Positions 12,645 to 20,924 of a DNA stretch of 27,195 nt are shown one piece after another. The stretch is from Deltaproteobacteria bacterium (GTDB lineage Bacteria; Desulfobacterota; Syntrophia; Syntrophales; Smithellaceae): contig JAGVUJ010000030.1 of NCBI GenBank assembly GCA_019136325.1, positions 1 to 27,195 of the forward strand, written 5' to 3'. A model generated the notes under the pieces. That model was not told the DNA's origin and made no database searches. It was given only the letters and a program-made list of their open reading frames with translations. Position numbers and translations under genes: made by a program. The first letter of the stretch is position 1. Each line of letters opens with the position of its first letter.

Positions 12645-14024
12645 GTGCTTCGCCAAGATACCATAGCAGCCACCGCGACGCCTTTCGGCATGTCCGGGAT
12701 CGGCATTATCAGAATCAGCGGCCCGGAAGCTCTCGTTGTCGCGCGCCGTATTTTCAAGCCATCCGGTGGAAAATGCGCGTGGAAAAGTCATCATCTCTAC
12801 CATGGCGACATCGTTTCCGCGGACGGCCATACGGTTTTTGATGACGTCCTGATCTCCTGCATGCGGGAACCCCGGTCTTTCACGGGAGAAGATGTTGTCG
12901 AAATCAACTGCCATGGCAATCCGATCATTCTCCAGTCAATTTTAAATCATCTTCAGGAACTCGGTTGCCGTCTTGCCCGTCCCGGTGAATTTTCTGAGCG
13001 TGCATTCTTAAACAATCGTTTTGATCTGTCGCAGGCGGAGGCGCTCTCGGCGATGATTTGCGCCCAATCCGCCAAAGCTTACGCCATGGGGCTTTCCCAG
13101 TTGAAAGGCTCGCTTTCCAGGGAGATAGAAGCCATTCGTCTGCTGCTTATAGAAGCGCTGGCTCAGTTGGAGGCTTCCATTGATTTTACCGACGATATGG
13201 ACCAGGAACAAAATCCGGCCATGCCGCCGCAAATTGACCGGGCCGGCCGTCGTCTGCAGGATCTGATGTCCTCGTACCGTTCGGCCAGAGTTTATACGGA
13301 AGGGCTTCATGTGATGATCACCGGCAGGCCCAACGTCGGAAAATCCAGTCTGCTCAATGCCTTAACCGGAAAGAAGAAAGCGATTGTCACCGATATTCCG
13401 GGAACAACACGCGACCTGATTGCGGATACGATTCATATCGGCGGTATTCCCGTGCGCCTGACGGATACCGCCGGAATCCGGGAACCGCAAAACGAAATTG
13501 AGCGGGAGGGCATTGCGCTTGTCTGGGAAATGCTGGCCGAAGCGGATGTTGTCATGATCATGCTGGATGTGAGCAAACCGTTGACAGAAGAAGATAAAAT
13601 CATGATTGATAAAAACACGTCGGGCAAAATCATTGCCGCCGTCAATAAAATCGACTTGCCGCGTTCCTGGGAAACGAAAAGCATTTCGGACCTTTTCCCG
13701 CCGCAGACGCGGTTTCTGGAAATCTCGGCCAAGTCCGGCTCCGGTCTGGAAGACCTGAAAAAAACCATCTTGGCTTTATTCGTTGACGATGAAACTGAAA
13801 GCGCTTCCGGAGCGATCATGACCAATTTACGCCACAAACATGCCGTCGAGCAATCGCTGAAAAATATTCAAAACGCGAAAGCAAGCATTGCCGCCGGTCT
13901 GTCGGCGGAATTTGCCGCTTTCGATTTGCGCGAAGCGCTGGATCATCTGGATGAAATAACCGGAAAAAAAATCAACGACGAGATTCTGGACAAGATTTTT
14001 TCCAGTTTCTGTATCGGAAAATAA
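12645..14024 (+). CDS. mnmE: tRNA uridine-5-carboxymethylaminomethyl modification GTPase MnmE
   Basis: A 459-residue GTPase that, with MnmG, modifies U34 of several tRNAs. It has the N-terminal tetrahydrofolate-binding domain (TIAATATPFG, GPEAL), a helical domain, and an inserted G domain: GRPNVGKSSLLNAL (from about 227), the IPGTTRD switch, DTAGI (about 274) and NKID (about 335). The C-terminal CIGK motif is intact. The start is GTG at 12645, preceded by AAGGGGAAG. The partner mnmG is not in the window; many genomes keep it next door, so its absence here is a local rearrangement. Confidence 0.97.
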   Translation: MLRQDTIAATATPFGMSGIGIIRISGPEALVVARRIFKPSGGKCAWKSHHLYHGDIVSADGHTVFDDVLISCMREPRSFTGEDVVEINCHGNPIILQSILNHLQELGCRLARPGEFSERAFLNNRFDLSQAEALSAMICAQSAKAYAMGLSQLKGSLSREIEAIRLLLIEALAQLEASIDFTDDMDQEQNPAMPPQIDRAGRRLQDLMSSYRSARVYTEGLHVMITGRPNVGKSSLLNALTGKKKAIVTDIPGTTRDLIADTIHIGGIPVRLTDTAGIREPQNEIEREGIALVWEMLAEADVVMIMLDVSKPLTEEDKIMIDKNTSGKIIAAVNKIDLPRSWETKSISDLFPPQTRFLEISAKSGSGLEDLKKTILALFVDDETESASGAIMTNLRHKHAVEQSLKNIQNAKASIAAGLSAEFAAFDLREALDHLDEITGKKINDEILDKIFSSFCIGK

Positions 14025-14075
14025 CAATCTGTCTTTCGCGTCCGGAGCCGCCTTGTGAAATCGTTCTTTATTTAA

Positions 14076-14129
14076 ATAATGATTCCGAATAGAGACGAAT
14101 TTGTAATCATTATAGCATTGTGATATTAA
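14076..14129 (+). promoter_or_regulatory. Promoter with an overlapping inverted repeat before the antiporter gene
   Basis: TTGTAA (14101-14106), a 17-bp spacer and TATTAA (14124-14129) form a plausible promoter. A perfect 9-bp inverted repeat, ATAATGATT (14076-14084) and AATCATTAT (14105-14113), overlaps its -35 and spacer and could be an operator. The remaining bases of 14025-14176 show nothing else. Confidence 0.45.
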
Positions 14130-14176
14130 AACAACATTCGGGTTCATACGTAATGATGAATTAAAGATACGATCTT

Positions 14177-15847
14177 ATGCATGGCATCCTTACCGATATC
14201 GGCATTTCTGTTCTGGCGGCGACCGCTTTGGGCTTCTTGTTTCAGCTCATCCGTCAGCCCGTCATTCTCGGTTATCTGGTTGCCGGGGCGCTGATCGGCC
14301 CGGCAATGGGATTCAATCTGGTTTCCGAAGCCGCCAGCATCGAGGTCATTTCGGAGATCGGCCTGATCCTGCTGCTTTTTATTATCGGTCTGGAACTCAA
14401 TCCGTCCAAACTCCTGGCTTCCGGCCGTCAGCTGATCTATGCGGGCATCGGCCAGTTTATTCTCTGCGTACTGATGGGGGTGGGGGTTTTTCTGCTGCTG
14501 GGTTACGAATTGAGCCGAAGCAGCATTGACGCCCTTTATCTGGCCCTGTTTTGCGCTTTGAGTTCGACGGCGATTGTCGTCAAACTTCTTTATGACAAGT
14601 TTGAACTGGACACCTTTCCCGGACGGATCACGCTGGGCATTCTTATCTTTCAGGACCTGTGGGCCATTCTGATTCTGGCGCTGCAGCCGCATTTCACGAA
14701 TCCGGAATGGCTGCTGGTTTTCATCGCTCTCGGCAAGAGCGTGACTCTACTGGCCATCGGTTTTCTGCTCAGTAAATACCTGTTGGGCTGGATTTTTCAA
14801 AAAATATCCAAGACACCGGAAATGGTGGTGGCCATGTCCATGGCGTGGTGCGCGTTGATGGCGGGCATCGGTTCATGGATCGGTCTTTCGATGGAAATGG
14901 GCGCTCTGATTGCCGGCGTTTCCATTTCCACCTTTCCCTACAGCGTTCACGTCACGGCAAAGGTTCTTCCCCTGCGCGACTTTTTTCTGACACTTTTCTT
15001 TCTGTCCATCGGCATGAAAATTCCGATTCCGGATGCCGCGATGCTCGGCATGGCGCTGATCATCGTCCTGTTTGTAATCGCATCGCGTTTTTTGACCGTT
15101 TATCCGCTGCTGATGCTGGCGGGAAGCGGCAGACGCACCAGTTTCATCGCCAGTCTGAATCTCGCCCAGATCAGCGAGTTTTCTCTTGTGGTGGCCGCGC
15201 TTGGCGTGCATTACGGTCATATTGATCAGCGGATGATGTCGTTGATCATTTATGCCATGGCCGTGACGTCTGTTCTGTCTTCCTATTTCATCAAGGGGAA
15301 TCATGCAGCCTATCTGGTTTTCAATAATTTTCTGGAGAAAAGAGGATTTCCGACGAGAACGCAAGAAGGTCGCGATGATGAAGAAAAAGATGATTATCCC
15401 ATCGTGATCCTGGGATTCCACCGCGGTGCGCGGGAGTTTATCGGCGGGTTGGAAAAGGAGAGTCCGGCTTTGCTGAAGAAGCTTCTGGTGATTGATTTCA
15501 ATCTTGAAAATTTGAAGGAATTGAGCAACCGAAATGTTAAAGGGATTTTCGGCGACATCGGCAGCCTGGACACGCTGGAGCATGCTCATCTTTCCGGAGC
15601 GCAAATTATTTTTTCGACGATTCCCGACATGCTCCTCCGGGGAACCAGCAACAAGGCTCTGGTGACCGCGTGCCGTGCCCTGGCGCCCAATGCCTACATC
15701 GTCGCCACCGCTGATTCGGCCGAGCAGACTGATGTCTTGAGGAAAAGCGGGGCGAATGAAGTGCTGATGCCTTATGTCCTGATTGGAGAAAAGCTGACGA
15801 AGTTTGTCGAGCAGACCTGCCTGGCGGCGGATTCCTGCAAACTCTAA
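14177..15847 (+). CDS. Kef-type monovalent cation/proton antiporter (CPA2) with RCK domain
   Basis: A 556-residue membrane protein. The first ~385 residues hold about 12 hydrophobic helices of the Na+/H+ exchanger fold, with the CPA2 markers RQPVILGYLVAGALIGP, LLLFIIGLELNPSKL and ALSSTAIVVKLLYDK. The C-terminal part (about 405-550) is a TrkA-N/RCK-like Rossmann domain: VILGFHRGAREFI, then LLVIDFNLENLKEL and GDIGSLDTLEHAHLSGAQ. Its nucleotide loop (GFHRGA) lacks a standard GxGxxG. Members exchange K+ or Na+ for protons, here possibly gated by nucleotide or redox state. It is followed 27 bp later by a patatin-like gene and is likely co-transcribed. I would not call it KefB or KefC. Confidence 0.93.
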   Translation: MHGILTDIGISVLAATALGFLFQLIRQPVILGYLVAGALIGPAMGFNLVSEAASIEVISEIGLILLLFIIGLELNPSKLLASGRQLIYAGIGQFILCVLMGVGVFLLLGYELSRSSIDALYLALFCALSSTAIVVKLLYDKFELDTFPGRITLGILIFQDLWAILILALQPHFTNPEWLLVFIALGKSVTLLAIGFLLSKYLLGWIFQKISKTPEMVVAMSMAWCALMAGIGSWIGLSMEMGALIAGVSISTFPYSVHVTAKVLPLRDFFLTLFFLSIGMKIPIPDAAMLGMALIIVLFVIASRFLTVYPLLMLAGSGRRTSFIASLNLAQISEFSLVVAALGVHYGHIDQRMMSLIIYAMAVTSVLSSYFIKGNHAAYLVFNNFLEKRGFPTRTQEGRDDEEKDDYPIVILGFHRGAREFIGGLEKESPALLKKLLVIDFNLENLKELSNRNVKGIFGDIGSLDTLEHAHLSGAQIIFSTIPDMLLRGTSNKALVTACRALAPNAYIVATADSAEQTDVLRKSGANEVLMPYVLIGEKLTKFVEQTCLAADSCKL

Positions 15848-15874
15848 AAACATAACCGGCGGAAAAATTTATTG

Positions 15875-16804
15875 ATGAAATGGACGGGTAAGAAAGTCGG
15901 ACTGGTGCTGGGCGGAGGAGGCGTCCGCGGTTTTTCTCACATCGGTGTTCTCAAGGTATTGGAAGAAGAGGACATCCGTATTGACCTGATTGTGGGAACC
16001 AGCGCGGGCGCTCTGATCGGAGGGGCTTATGCCTCCGGCCAGTCACCCGATGAGATCCAGAAAAAAATCGACGCGTATCTGCAAAGCCCTGAATTTGACG
16101 ATTCCCGGATGAAATCCATTGGCCTGTCTTTTACGCAAGAGGAGAAAAATATTCTCAAAAAAGCGCAGCAGTTCGTCATGAACCGCTTCCTGTTTATCCA
16201 GGCCTTTTTCAAACCATCCATTCTGCCTTCCCATGATTTCCGGTCGCTGATGAACTATTTTCTACCGGATATTGAGATCAACAAAACACGAATTCCTTTC
16301 CGTGTGGTTTCCACGGATCTGATCACCGGCCGGAAAATCGTTTTTTCGGAAGGATCTTTGCGCACAGCCGTGCTGGCCAGTTGTTCCGTTCCCGGAGCCG
16401 TAGCGCCGGTTCGTCACGGTGACTGGCTGCTGGCCGACGGCGGCATCACCAGTCTGGTGCCGGTTCATGCCGCGCGGGAAGCCGGGGCGGACGTGGTCAT
16501 AGCCGTGGAAGTTGATCGTGATTTGGAAACGGCGGTTCGTATTGAAACGGCAAAGGATGTCATTTTCCGGGCGGGCGAAATTACCGCGAGCGCGCTGGGT
16601 GATTCGGAACTGTCCGCTGCTGATGTTGTCATCAGGCCGCGGGTCGGTAATCTTCACTGGATGGATTTTAACCGGGCAAGCCATCTGGTCAAGGCGGGGG
16701 AGGAAGCCGCCCGCGAATCCCTGAAAACCATCAACGCCTCTCTGCCACTTTCCCGGCGGATCCCCCGTTTTGCCCGACGGCTTTTCAGGAAGACGATAAA
16801 ATAA
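15875..16804 (+). CDS. Patatin-like phospholipase (RssA/NTE-type)
   Basis: A 310-residue protein with a complete patatin catalytic core: the oxyanion loop GGGGVRG (13-19), the nucleophile elbow GTSAG with S43, and the catalytic Asp in LADGG (D188). Patatin-like proteins cleave acyl chains from phospholipids or lysophospholipids with a Ser-Asp dyad. There is no signal peptide or clear membrane helix, so it is probably cytoplasmic or peripheral. ATG 15875 is used; the preceding TTG is one codon longer. The tail is Arg/Lys-rich (SRRIPRFARRLFRKTIK in part), which could bind the membrane surface. Confidence 0.93.
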   Translation: MKWTGKKVGLVLGGGGVRGFSHIGVLKVLEEEDIRIDLIVGTSAGALIGGAYASGQSPDEIQKKIDAYLQSPEFDDSRMKSIGLSFTQEEKNILKKAQQFVMNRFLFIQAFFKPSILPSHDFRSLMNYFLPDIEINKTRIPFRVVSTDLITGRKIVFSEGSLRTAVLASCSVPGAVAPVRHGDWLLADGGITSLVPVHAAREAGADVVIAVEVDRDLETAVRIETAKDVIFRAGEITASALGDSELSAADVVIRPRVGNLHWMDFNRASHLVKAGEEAARESLKTINASLPLSRRIPRFARRLFRKTIK

Positions 16805-16863
16805 AATTGAAAGAGCCTGTTTTTATTAAATATTCGTATAAGCCTGACCTTCTGAAATAATCC

Positions 16864-16892
16864 TTGATTTCCGTTGTGGTTTGGTATAGATA
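16864..16892 (+). promoter_or_regulatory. Probable promoter of the rpsF operon
   Basis: TTGATT (16864-16869) is followed after 17 bp by TAGATA (16887-16892); alternatively GGTATAGAT provides a -10 two bases earlier. The transcript would begin close to 16899, just before the structured leader at 16915-16953. Confidence 0.5.
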
Positions 16893-16914
16893 ACGCGCCT
16901 ACTAATTTTTAGGA

Positions 16915-16953
16915 CTCCTTGCCCGTCCAAGCGGGCTTTAGAGCCGAAAGGAG
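16915..16953 (+). promoter_or_regulatory. S6:S18-type autoregulatory leader of rpsF
   Basis: CTCCTT (16915-16920) pairs with AAGGAG (16948-16953), which is the rpsF ribosome binding site itself. Inside, GCCCG-TCCAAG-CGGGC (16921-16936) makes a second hairpin, and the 3' side of the internal loop, TTTAGAGCCGA, contains the CCG triplet (16944-16946). Outer stem, inner hairpin and a CCG in the 3' bulge are the features of the known S6:S18 leader, which copies the 16S rRNA site for the S6-S18 pair. Binding of surplus S6:S18 would lock the stem and block rpsF translation. I judge this by eye from the fold. Confidence 0.75.
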
Positions 16954-16959
16954 AAAACA

Positions 16960-17436
16960 TTGCAAAGGTACGAAGTTGTGGCTATCGTTCTGGCCGATTT
17001 GAACGAGGACGACATCACCGCGTTGATCGAACGCATCCAGACCATCATCACCGAACGCAAGGGTGTTATCGCCAAGGTTGACAAGTGGGGCAAACGGCAT
17101 CTCGCCTATGAAATCAAGAAACAGAGGGACGGTTATTATTTTCTGATCGATTTTGCCGGCGATGGTTCCGTTGTCAATGAAATCGAACGAAATTTTAAGA
17201 TTGACGATCGCGTCGTGAAATTCATGACAGTGAAAAAAGAAGGCGCCACCACCGCCGAAGGCATCGAGCAGGAAGCCGCCGCGGCGGAAGCCAAACGCGC
17301 TCAGGCGAAGATTGATGCCGAAGCCGCAGCCGCAGAAGGGAAAGCCGTTAATCAGATCGAAAGAGCGCCGCGGGAAGCCAGGCCGCACGCCAGAAGAAAC
17401 TACAACAAAGAAGAAGCGCAAACGAAAGGGGAATAA
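16960..17436 (+). CDS. rpsF: 30S ribosomal protein S6 with Ala-rich C-terminal extension
   Basis: A 158-residue protein. Residues 1-100 form the S6 fold (RYEVVAIVLADLNEDDI, KWGKRHLAYEIKKQRDGYYFLIDFAG in pieces, and VVKFMTVK). About 55 further residues are Ala/Glu-rich and then Arg-rich, an extension seen in some lineages. The start is TTG at 16960; the ribosome binding site AAAGGAG ends 6 bases upstream, and the family's MRRYE start aligns with QRYE. It is the first gene of an rpsF-rpsR-DUF2232-rplI-dnaB block. Its translation is probably controlled by the leader at 16915-16953. Confidence 0.97.
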   Translation: MQRYEVVAIVLADLNEDDITALIERIQTIITERKGVIAKVDKWGKRHLAYEIKKQRDGYYFLIDFAGDGSVVNEIERNFKIDDRVVKFMTVKKEGATTAEGIEQEAAAAEAKRAQAKIDAEAAAAEGKAVNQIERAPREARPHARRNYNKEEAQTKGE

Positions 17437-17439
17437 GAC

Positions 17440-17709
17440 ATGGAAACTCAAAATTCAGAAAGACCGAACAGGTATCCCCAGAAAAAGTTTTTTCACAGAA
17501 AGAAATTTTGCCGGTTCTGCTCGGATTCCAATATCAAAATCGACTATAAAAATACCGCTATTCTCAATAATTTCGTAACCGAACGGGGCAAGATCATGCC
17601 GCGACGGATTACGGGGAATTGCGCTTCTCATCAACGAGAGCTTGCTCTGGCGATTAAACGCGCCCGGCAGATTGCGATCATGCCCTATGTGACGGCCGAC
17701 GGCAAATAG
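17440..17709 (+). CDS. rpsR: 30S ribosomal protein S18
   Basis: An 89-residue basic protein with S18 hallmarks: [37 protein letters not shown] in part, and [16 protein letters not shown]. It keeps the Cys residues (CxxC and the later NC), the form believed to coordinate zinc, suggesting no zinc-independent paralogue replaces it. It starts 3 bp after rpsF with an AAAGGGG ribosome binding site. Confidence 0.98.
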   Translation: METQNSERPNRYPQKKFFHRKKFCRFCSDSNIKIDYKNTAILNNFVTERGKIMPRRITGNCASHQRELALAIKRARQIAIMPYVTADGK

Positions 17710-17822
17710 ATTATTCGATGTCATTATTTTCGGCTGCGCTGAAAAAGCAGGGTTAAGACGTGTCATGTTCAGGACTGCGCAATTCGCAGTCATTTAAAAT
17801 CAATCCGGTGGTATTTCCCGTT

Positions 17823-17854
17823 AAGGTAACGCCATAAGCGGCGTTACCTTCTTT
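17823..17854 (+). terminator. Hairpin after rpsR, possible terminator or attenuator
   Basis: AAGGTAACGCC (17823-17833) pairs perfectly with GGCGTTACCTT (17840-17850) around ATAAGC, followed only by CTTT. The stem is strong but the T-tract is short, so partial termination between ribosomal genes and the downstream genes is likely. The region 17710-17895 contains no gene. Confidence 0.55.
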
Positions 17855-17895
17855 CGCAGCATTACCGAACGGTCGCCTGGGTAAGGTGTCGTATT

Positions 17896-18879
17896 GTGAG
17901 CAGTTTGTCATTGTTCGAAAAACTCAAATCATCCGCACCCGGTCATTCTTTCTCAAAACTGCTGCCCGCTGTTGTGATATTTGTTTTCGCTGCTGTTTTT
18001 GTTCCCGTCGCCGGACCGTTGTTTCTCTTTTTTCTGCCGATGATTTTGTTTGTCAGCGGCACTCTTAACGGCACGTTTCGAACTTCCCTGTATTTTTTCT
18101 TTTCTTTTACGGCGCTTTTGCTTTTGTCGGTATTATTGCGTCAGGATGTGCCGGCGGTTGCGGTTTTTACGATCGGGATGACGGGAATCTTCATGGCACT
18201 GCTCGCTGACAGGAATTATTCCGTTGAAAAAACGATTATCTTCCCGGCTCTTTTGATGATCGGGGCCGTCTGTATGTATTTCGGTTATGACGCGGTGGCT
18301 CTGGGAGTCCATCCCTGGCAGTTGGTGAAGAACTTTATTGTTGTCACGATCAGCGAAACAGTTAAATTTTACAGTCAGATGCCTTTGAAAGCGGAGGATA
18401 TCCGCGTCATCAAGGATAATGAACAAAATATTGTTGCAGGATTTATCGGCATTTTCCCCGCTCTTGTTGTCATTTCGTCCGTTGTCATCGTCTGGGCGAA
18501 CCTGCTGTTCGGCAGGAATTATCTGTTCCGTTCCGGACAGTTTCAAAGTGGATTCCAGTCGTTGGCCCGCTGGAAGGTTTCCGATATGGCGATCTGGATT
18601 TTTATTATTTCCGGAGCGCTGATGCTTCTGCCGCAAAAAGATATTAATTTCTTGAGCTTAAACATTTTTTTAATCGTATGCTTTGTCTATTTGCTGCAGG
18701 GTTTCGCCATTGTCAGCTTTCTGTTTCAGGTCAAGAACGTGCCGGTTTTTTTCCGTTATCTTTATTATTTTTTAATTGCAGTTCAGCAAATTCTTATGAT
18801 ACCTATAGCCTTGATCGGACTGTTTGACATCTGGTTTGATTTCCGGAAATTAATTCAAAAAAAACAGGCAACAGATTAA
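17896..18879 (+). CDS. DUF2232/YybS-like integral membrane protein
   Basis: A 327-residue, strongly hydrophobic protein with about eight membrane helices, for example FSKLLPAVVIFVFAAVFVPV, VVISSVVIVWANLLFG and YLYYFLIAVQQILMIPIALIG. The overall pattern and its position between rpsR and rplI match the DUF2232 (YybS) family, whose function is unknown. The start is GTG at 17896, with AAGG 9 bases upstream. No catalytic motif is visible. It sits beyond the hairpin at 17823 and 38 bp before rplI. Confidence 0.85.
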   Translation: MSSLSLFEKLKSSAPGHSFSKLLPAVVIFVFAAVFVPVAGPLFLFFLPMILFVSGTLNGTFRTSLYFFFSFTALLLLSVLLRQDVPAVAVFTIGMTGIFMALLADRNYSVEKTIIFPALLMIGAVCMYFGYDAVALGVHPWQLVKNFIVVTISETVKFYSQMPLKAEDIRVIKDNEQNIVAGFIGIFPALVVISSVVIVWANLLFGRNYLFRSGQFQSGFQSLARWKVSDMAIWIFIISGALMLLPQKDINFLSLNIFLIVCFVYLLQGFAIVSFLFQVKNVPVFFRYLYYFLIAVQQILMIPIALIGLFDIWFDFRKLIQKKQATD

Positions 18880-18917
18880 TGTTATATTTAATATATTTTG
18901 CATAACGGAGGGTTTTC

Positions 18918-19370
18918 ATGAAAGTCATTTTGAAGCAAAGCGTGCCTTCTCTGGGGAAGGCCGGAACATTGGTCAAAGTCAACGACGGATACGCGCGTAA
19001 TTTTCTTATTCCGAAAGGCATGGCCACTGAAGCCGATGAAAAAAATGTCAAATTGTTCGAGCATGAGAGAAATACTATTTTGAAGAAGGCGGCCAAGGAG
19101 CATAAAGTCGCTCAGGATCTGGCCGACGTTCTGTCCCGCGAGACCATTGCCATTACCCGCAAAGTCGGCGAACAGGATAAACTCTTCGGATCGGTGAGCG
19201 CCAAGGATATCGAAGCCGCGCTGAGGGAAAAAGGCTATGACATTAACCGGAAAATGATTGTTCACGAACATGGTGAACATATCAAGGCGCTCGGAGAATA
19301 CACGGTGAAAATAAAACTGGCGCATGACGTGGAAGCGCAAATCAAACTGAACGTTGTCGGCGAAAACTGA
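18918..19370 (+). CDS. rplI: 50S ribosomal protein L9
   Basis: A 150-residue protein. The N-terminal RNA-binding domain is canonical (MKVILKQSVPSLGKAGTLVKVNDGYARNFL in outline, ending IPKGMA), joined by a long charged helix to the C-terminal domain (IAITRKVGEQDKLFGSVSAKDIEAAL). A GGAGG ribosome binding site precedes the ATG. Its TGA stop overlaps the dnaB ATG by one base (TGATG), so the two are translationally coupled. Confidence 0.98.
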   Translation: MKVILKQSVPSLGKAGTLVKVNDGYARNFLIPKGMATEADEKNVKLFEHERNTILKKAAKEHKVAQDLADVLSRETIAITRKVGEQDKLFGSVSAKDIEAALREKGYDINRKMIVHEHGEHIKALGEYTVKIKLAHDVEAQIKLNVVGEN

Positions 19371-20734
19371 TGCAAGCGAAGGATCCTTCTTTATACAAAC
19401 TGCCGCCGCAGAATATTGAAGCGGAGCAGTCTGTCCTCGGCAGCATCCTGCTGGAGAACAACGCGATTAACCGTGTGATGGAAATTTTATCGGCAAGCGA
19501 TTTTTATTCCGAGGCTCATCGCAAAATATTCAATGTGATCAGTGATCTTTCTGAAAGAAATGAGCCGGTGGACCTCATTACTCTGAGCAATGCCCTGAAG
19601 GATAAAACGCTGCTGGACTCGGTCGGAGGCACGGCATATCTGGCTTCTCTGGTGGACAACGTTCCGTCGGCGGCCAATGCGGCAAATTACGCGAAAATTG
19701 TAAAAGAGAAGGCGATTCTGCGCGGCTTAATCACTTCGGCGACGGAAATCATTGACAGCTGCTACGAGACAAGCTCGGACGTCGACGATATCCTGGATAA
19801 AGCCGAGCACAATATTTTCGAAATTTCCGAAAATAAAGTGCGTCAGGATTATTTCCCGCTCCGGGATATTGTCAAAGACAGTTTCCGTTCCATCGAAGAT
19901 TTATATTCCCGGCAACAGTTGATTACGGGTGTACCGACCGGTTTTGAAAAGATCGATGACTTGACCGCGGGCTTGCAGAAATCCGAACTGATCATTATTG
20001 CCGGACGTCCCAGCATGGGCAAGACGGCCTTCGCTCTGAATATTGCTTTGCACGCGGCCATGGAAGGGCAGATACCGACCGCCGTGTTTTCGCTGGAAAT
20101 GTCCAAGGAGCAGCTTGCTTTCCGCCTGCTTTCCTCCGAAGCCCGCGTGGATGCCCAGCGTTTGAGAAAAGGTTTCCTGGGAGAGACAGACTGGCCGAAA
20201 CTGACCATGGCCGCCGGTCGTCTTTCGGACGCTCCTCTTTACATTGACGATACACCCGCTATTACTGTTCTGGAAATGAAGGCGAAGTCCCGCCGGTTGA
20301 AAGCGGACCGGGGGCTCGGATTGATCGTGGTGGATTACATTCAGCTGATGCGCTCCAGTTACAGTCACGATTCGCGGGAACGGGAAATATCGGACATCAG
20401 CCGGTCGCTGAAGGCTCTGGCCAAAGAACTTAATGTGCCGGTGGTGGCGCTTTCGCAGCTTAACCGTCAGGTCGAAAGCCGCACCAATAGACGGCCGCAG
20501 ATGGCGGATCTTCGTGAATCGGGCGCCATTGAACAGGACGCCGATGTTATTGCGTTTATTTACCGTGATGAAGTTTATAACAAATCGGACGATAATATCG
20601 ACAAAGGCATCGCCGAAATTATCGTTGCCAAACAGAGAAACGGTCCCACCGACACCGTCAAACTGGCGTTTGTGGACAAATACACGAGCTTTGAGAATCT
20701 GTCACGGGTGGAGCCGCCTGAAGGACAGCAGTGA
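19370..20734 (+). CDS. dnaB: Replicative DNA helicase DnaB
   Basis: A 454-residue hexameric 5'-3' helicase. The N-terminal domain (about 8-150) begins PPQNIEAEQSVLGSILL. The RecA-like motor has Walker A GRPSMGKT (212-219), the helicase motifs FSLEMSKEQL, LIVVDYIQLM (Walker B) and PVVALSQLNRQVE, and ends with DLRESGAIEQDADVI and KQRNGPTDTV. All motifs are intact and there is no intein. The start overlaps the rplI stop. Confidence 0.98.
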   Translation: MQAKDPSLYKLPPQNIEAEQSVLGSILLENNAINRVMEILSASDFYSEAHRKIFNVISDLSERNEPVDLITLSNALKDKTLLDSVGGTAYLASLVDNVPSAANAANYAKIVKEKAILRGLITSATEIIDSCYETSSDVDDILDKAEHNIFEISENKVRQDYFPLRDIVKDSFRSIEDLYSRQQLITGVPTGFEKIDDLTAGLQKSELIIIAGRPSMGKTAFALNIALHAAMEGQIPTAVFSLEMSKEQLAFRLLSSEARVDAQRLRKGFLGETDWPKLTMAAGRLSDAPLYIDDTPAITVLEMKAKSRRLKADRGLGLIVVDYIQLMRSSYSHDSREREISDISRSLKALAKELNVPVVALSQLNRQVESRTNRRPQMADLRESGAIEQDADVIAFIYRDEVYNKSDDNIDKGIAEIIVAKQRNGPTDTVKLAFVDKYTSFENLSRVEPPEGQQ

Positions 20735-20924
20735 TCCGTATTTCCAGTCGTGCATCACCGGCCATTGAATTCCCTTTCATCTCCTGCAGTTTATCCGGAA
20801 TGGCATTTCAGGGGGGCGGAATATGTCGCTTCAGTAAAAACGATGTCTTCCGAATTTCCCTTTTATTTATCCGAGAAGATGTAGTAAGAAGTCAGGAAAA
20901 ATATGCCGTAATACGAACTCAGCC

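Noticed and set aside
14873..15853. 326-codon minus-strand open frame
   Set aside because: It is the antisense of the antiporter gene, rich in Gln/His/Arg and with no recognisable domain.
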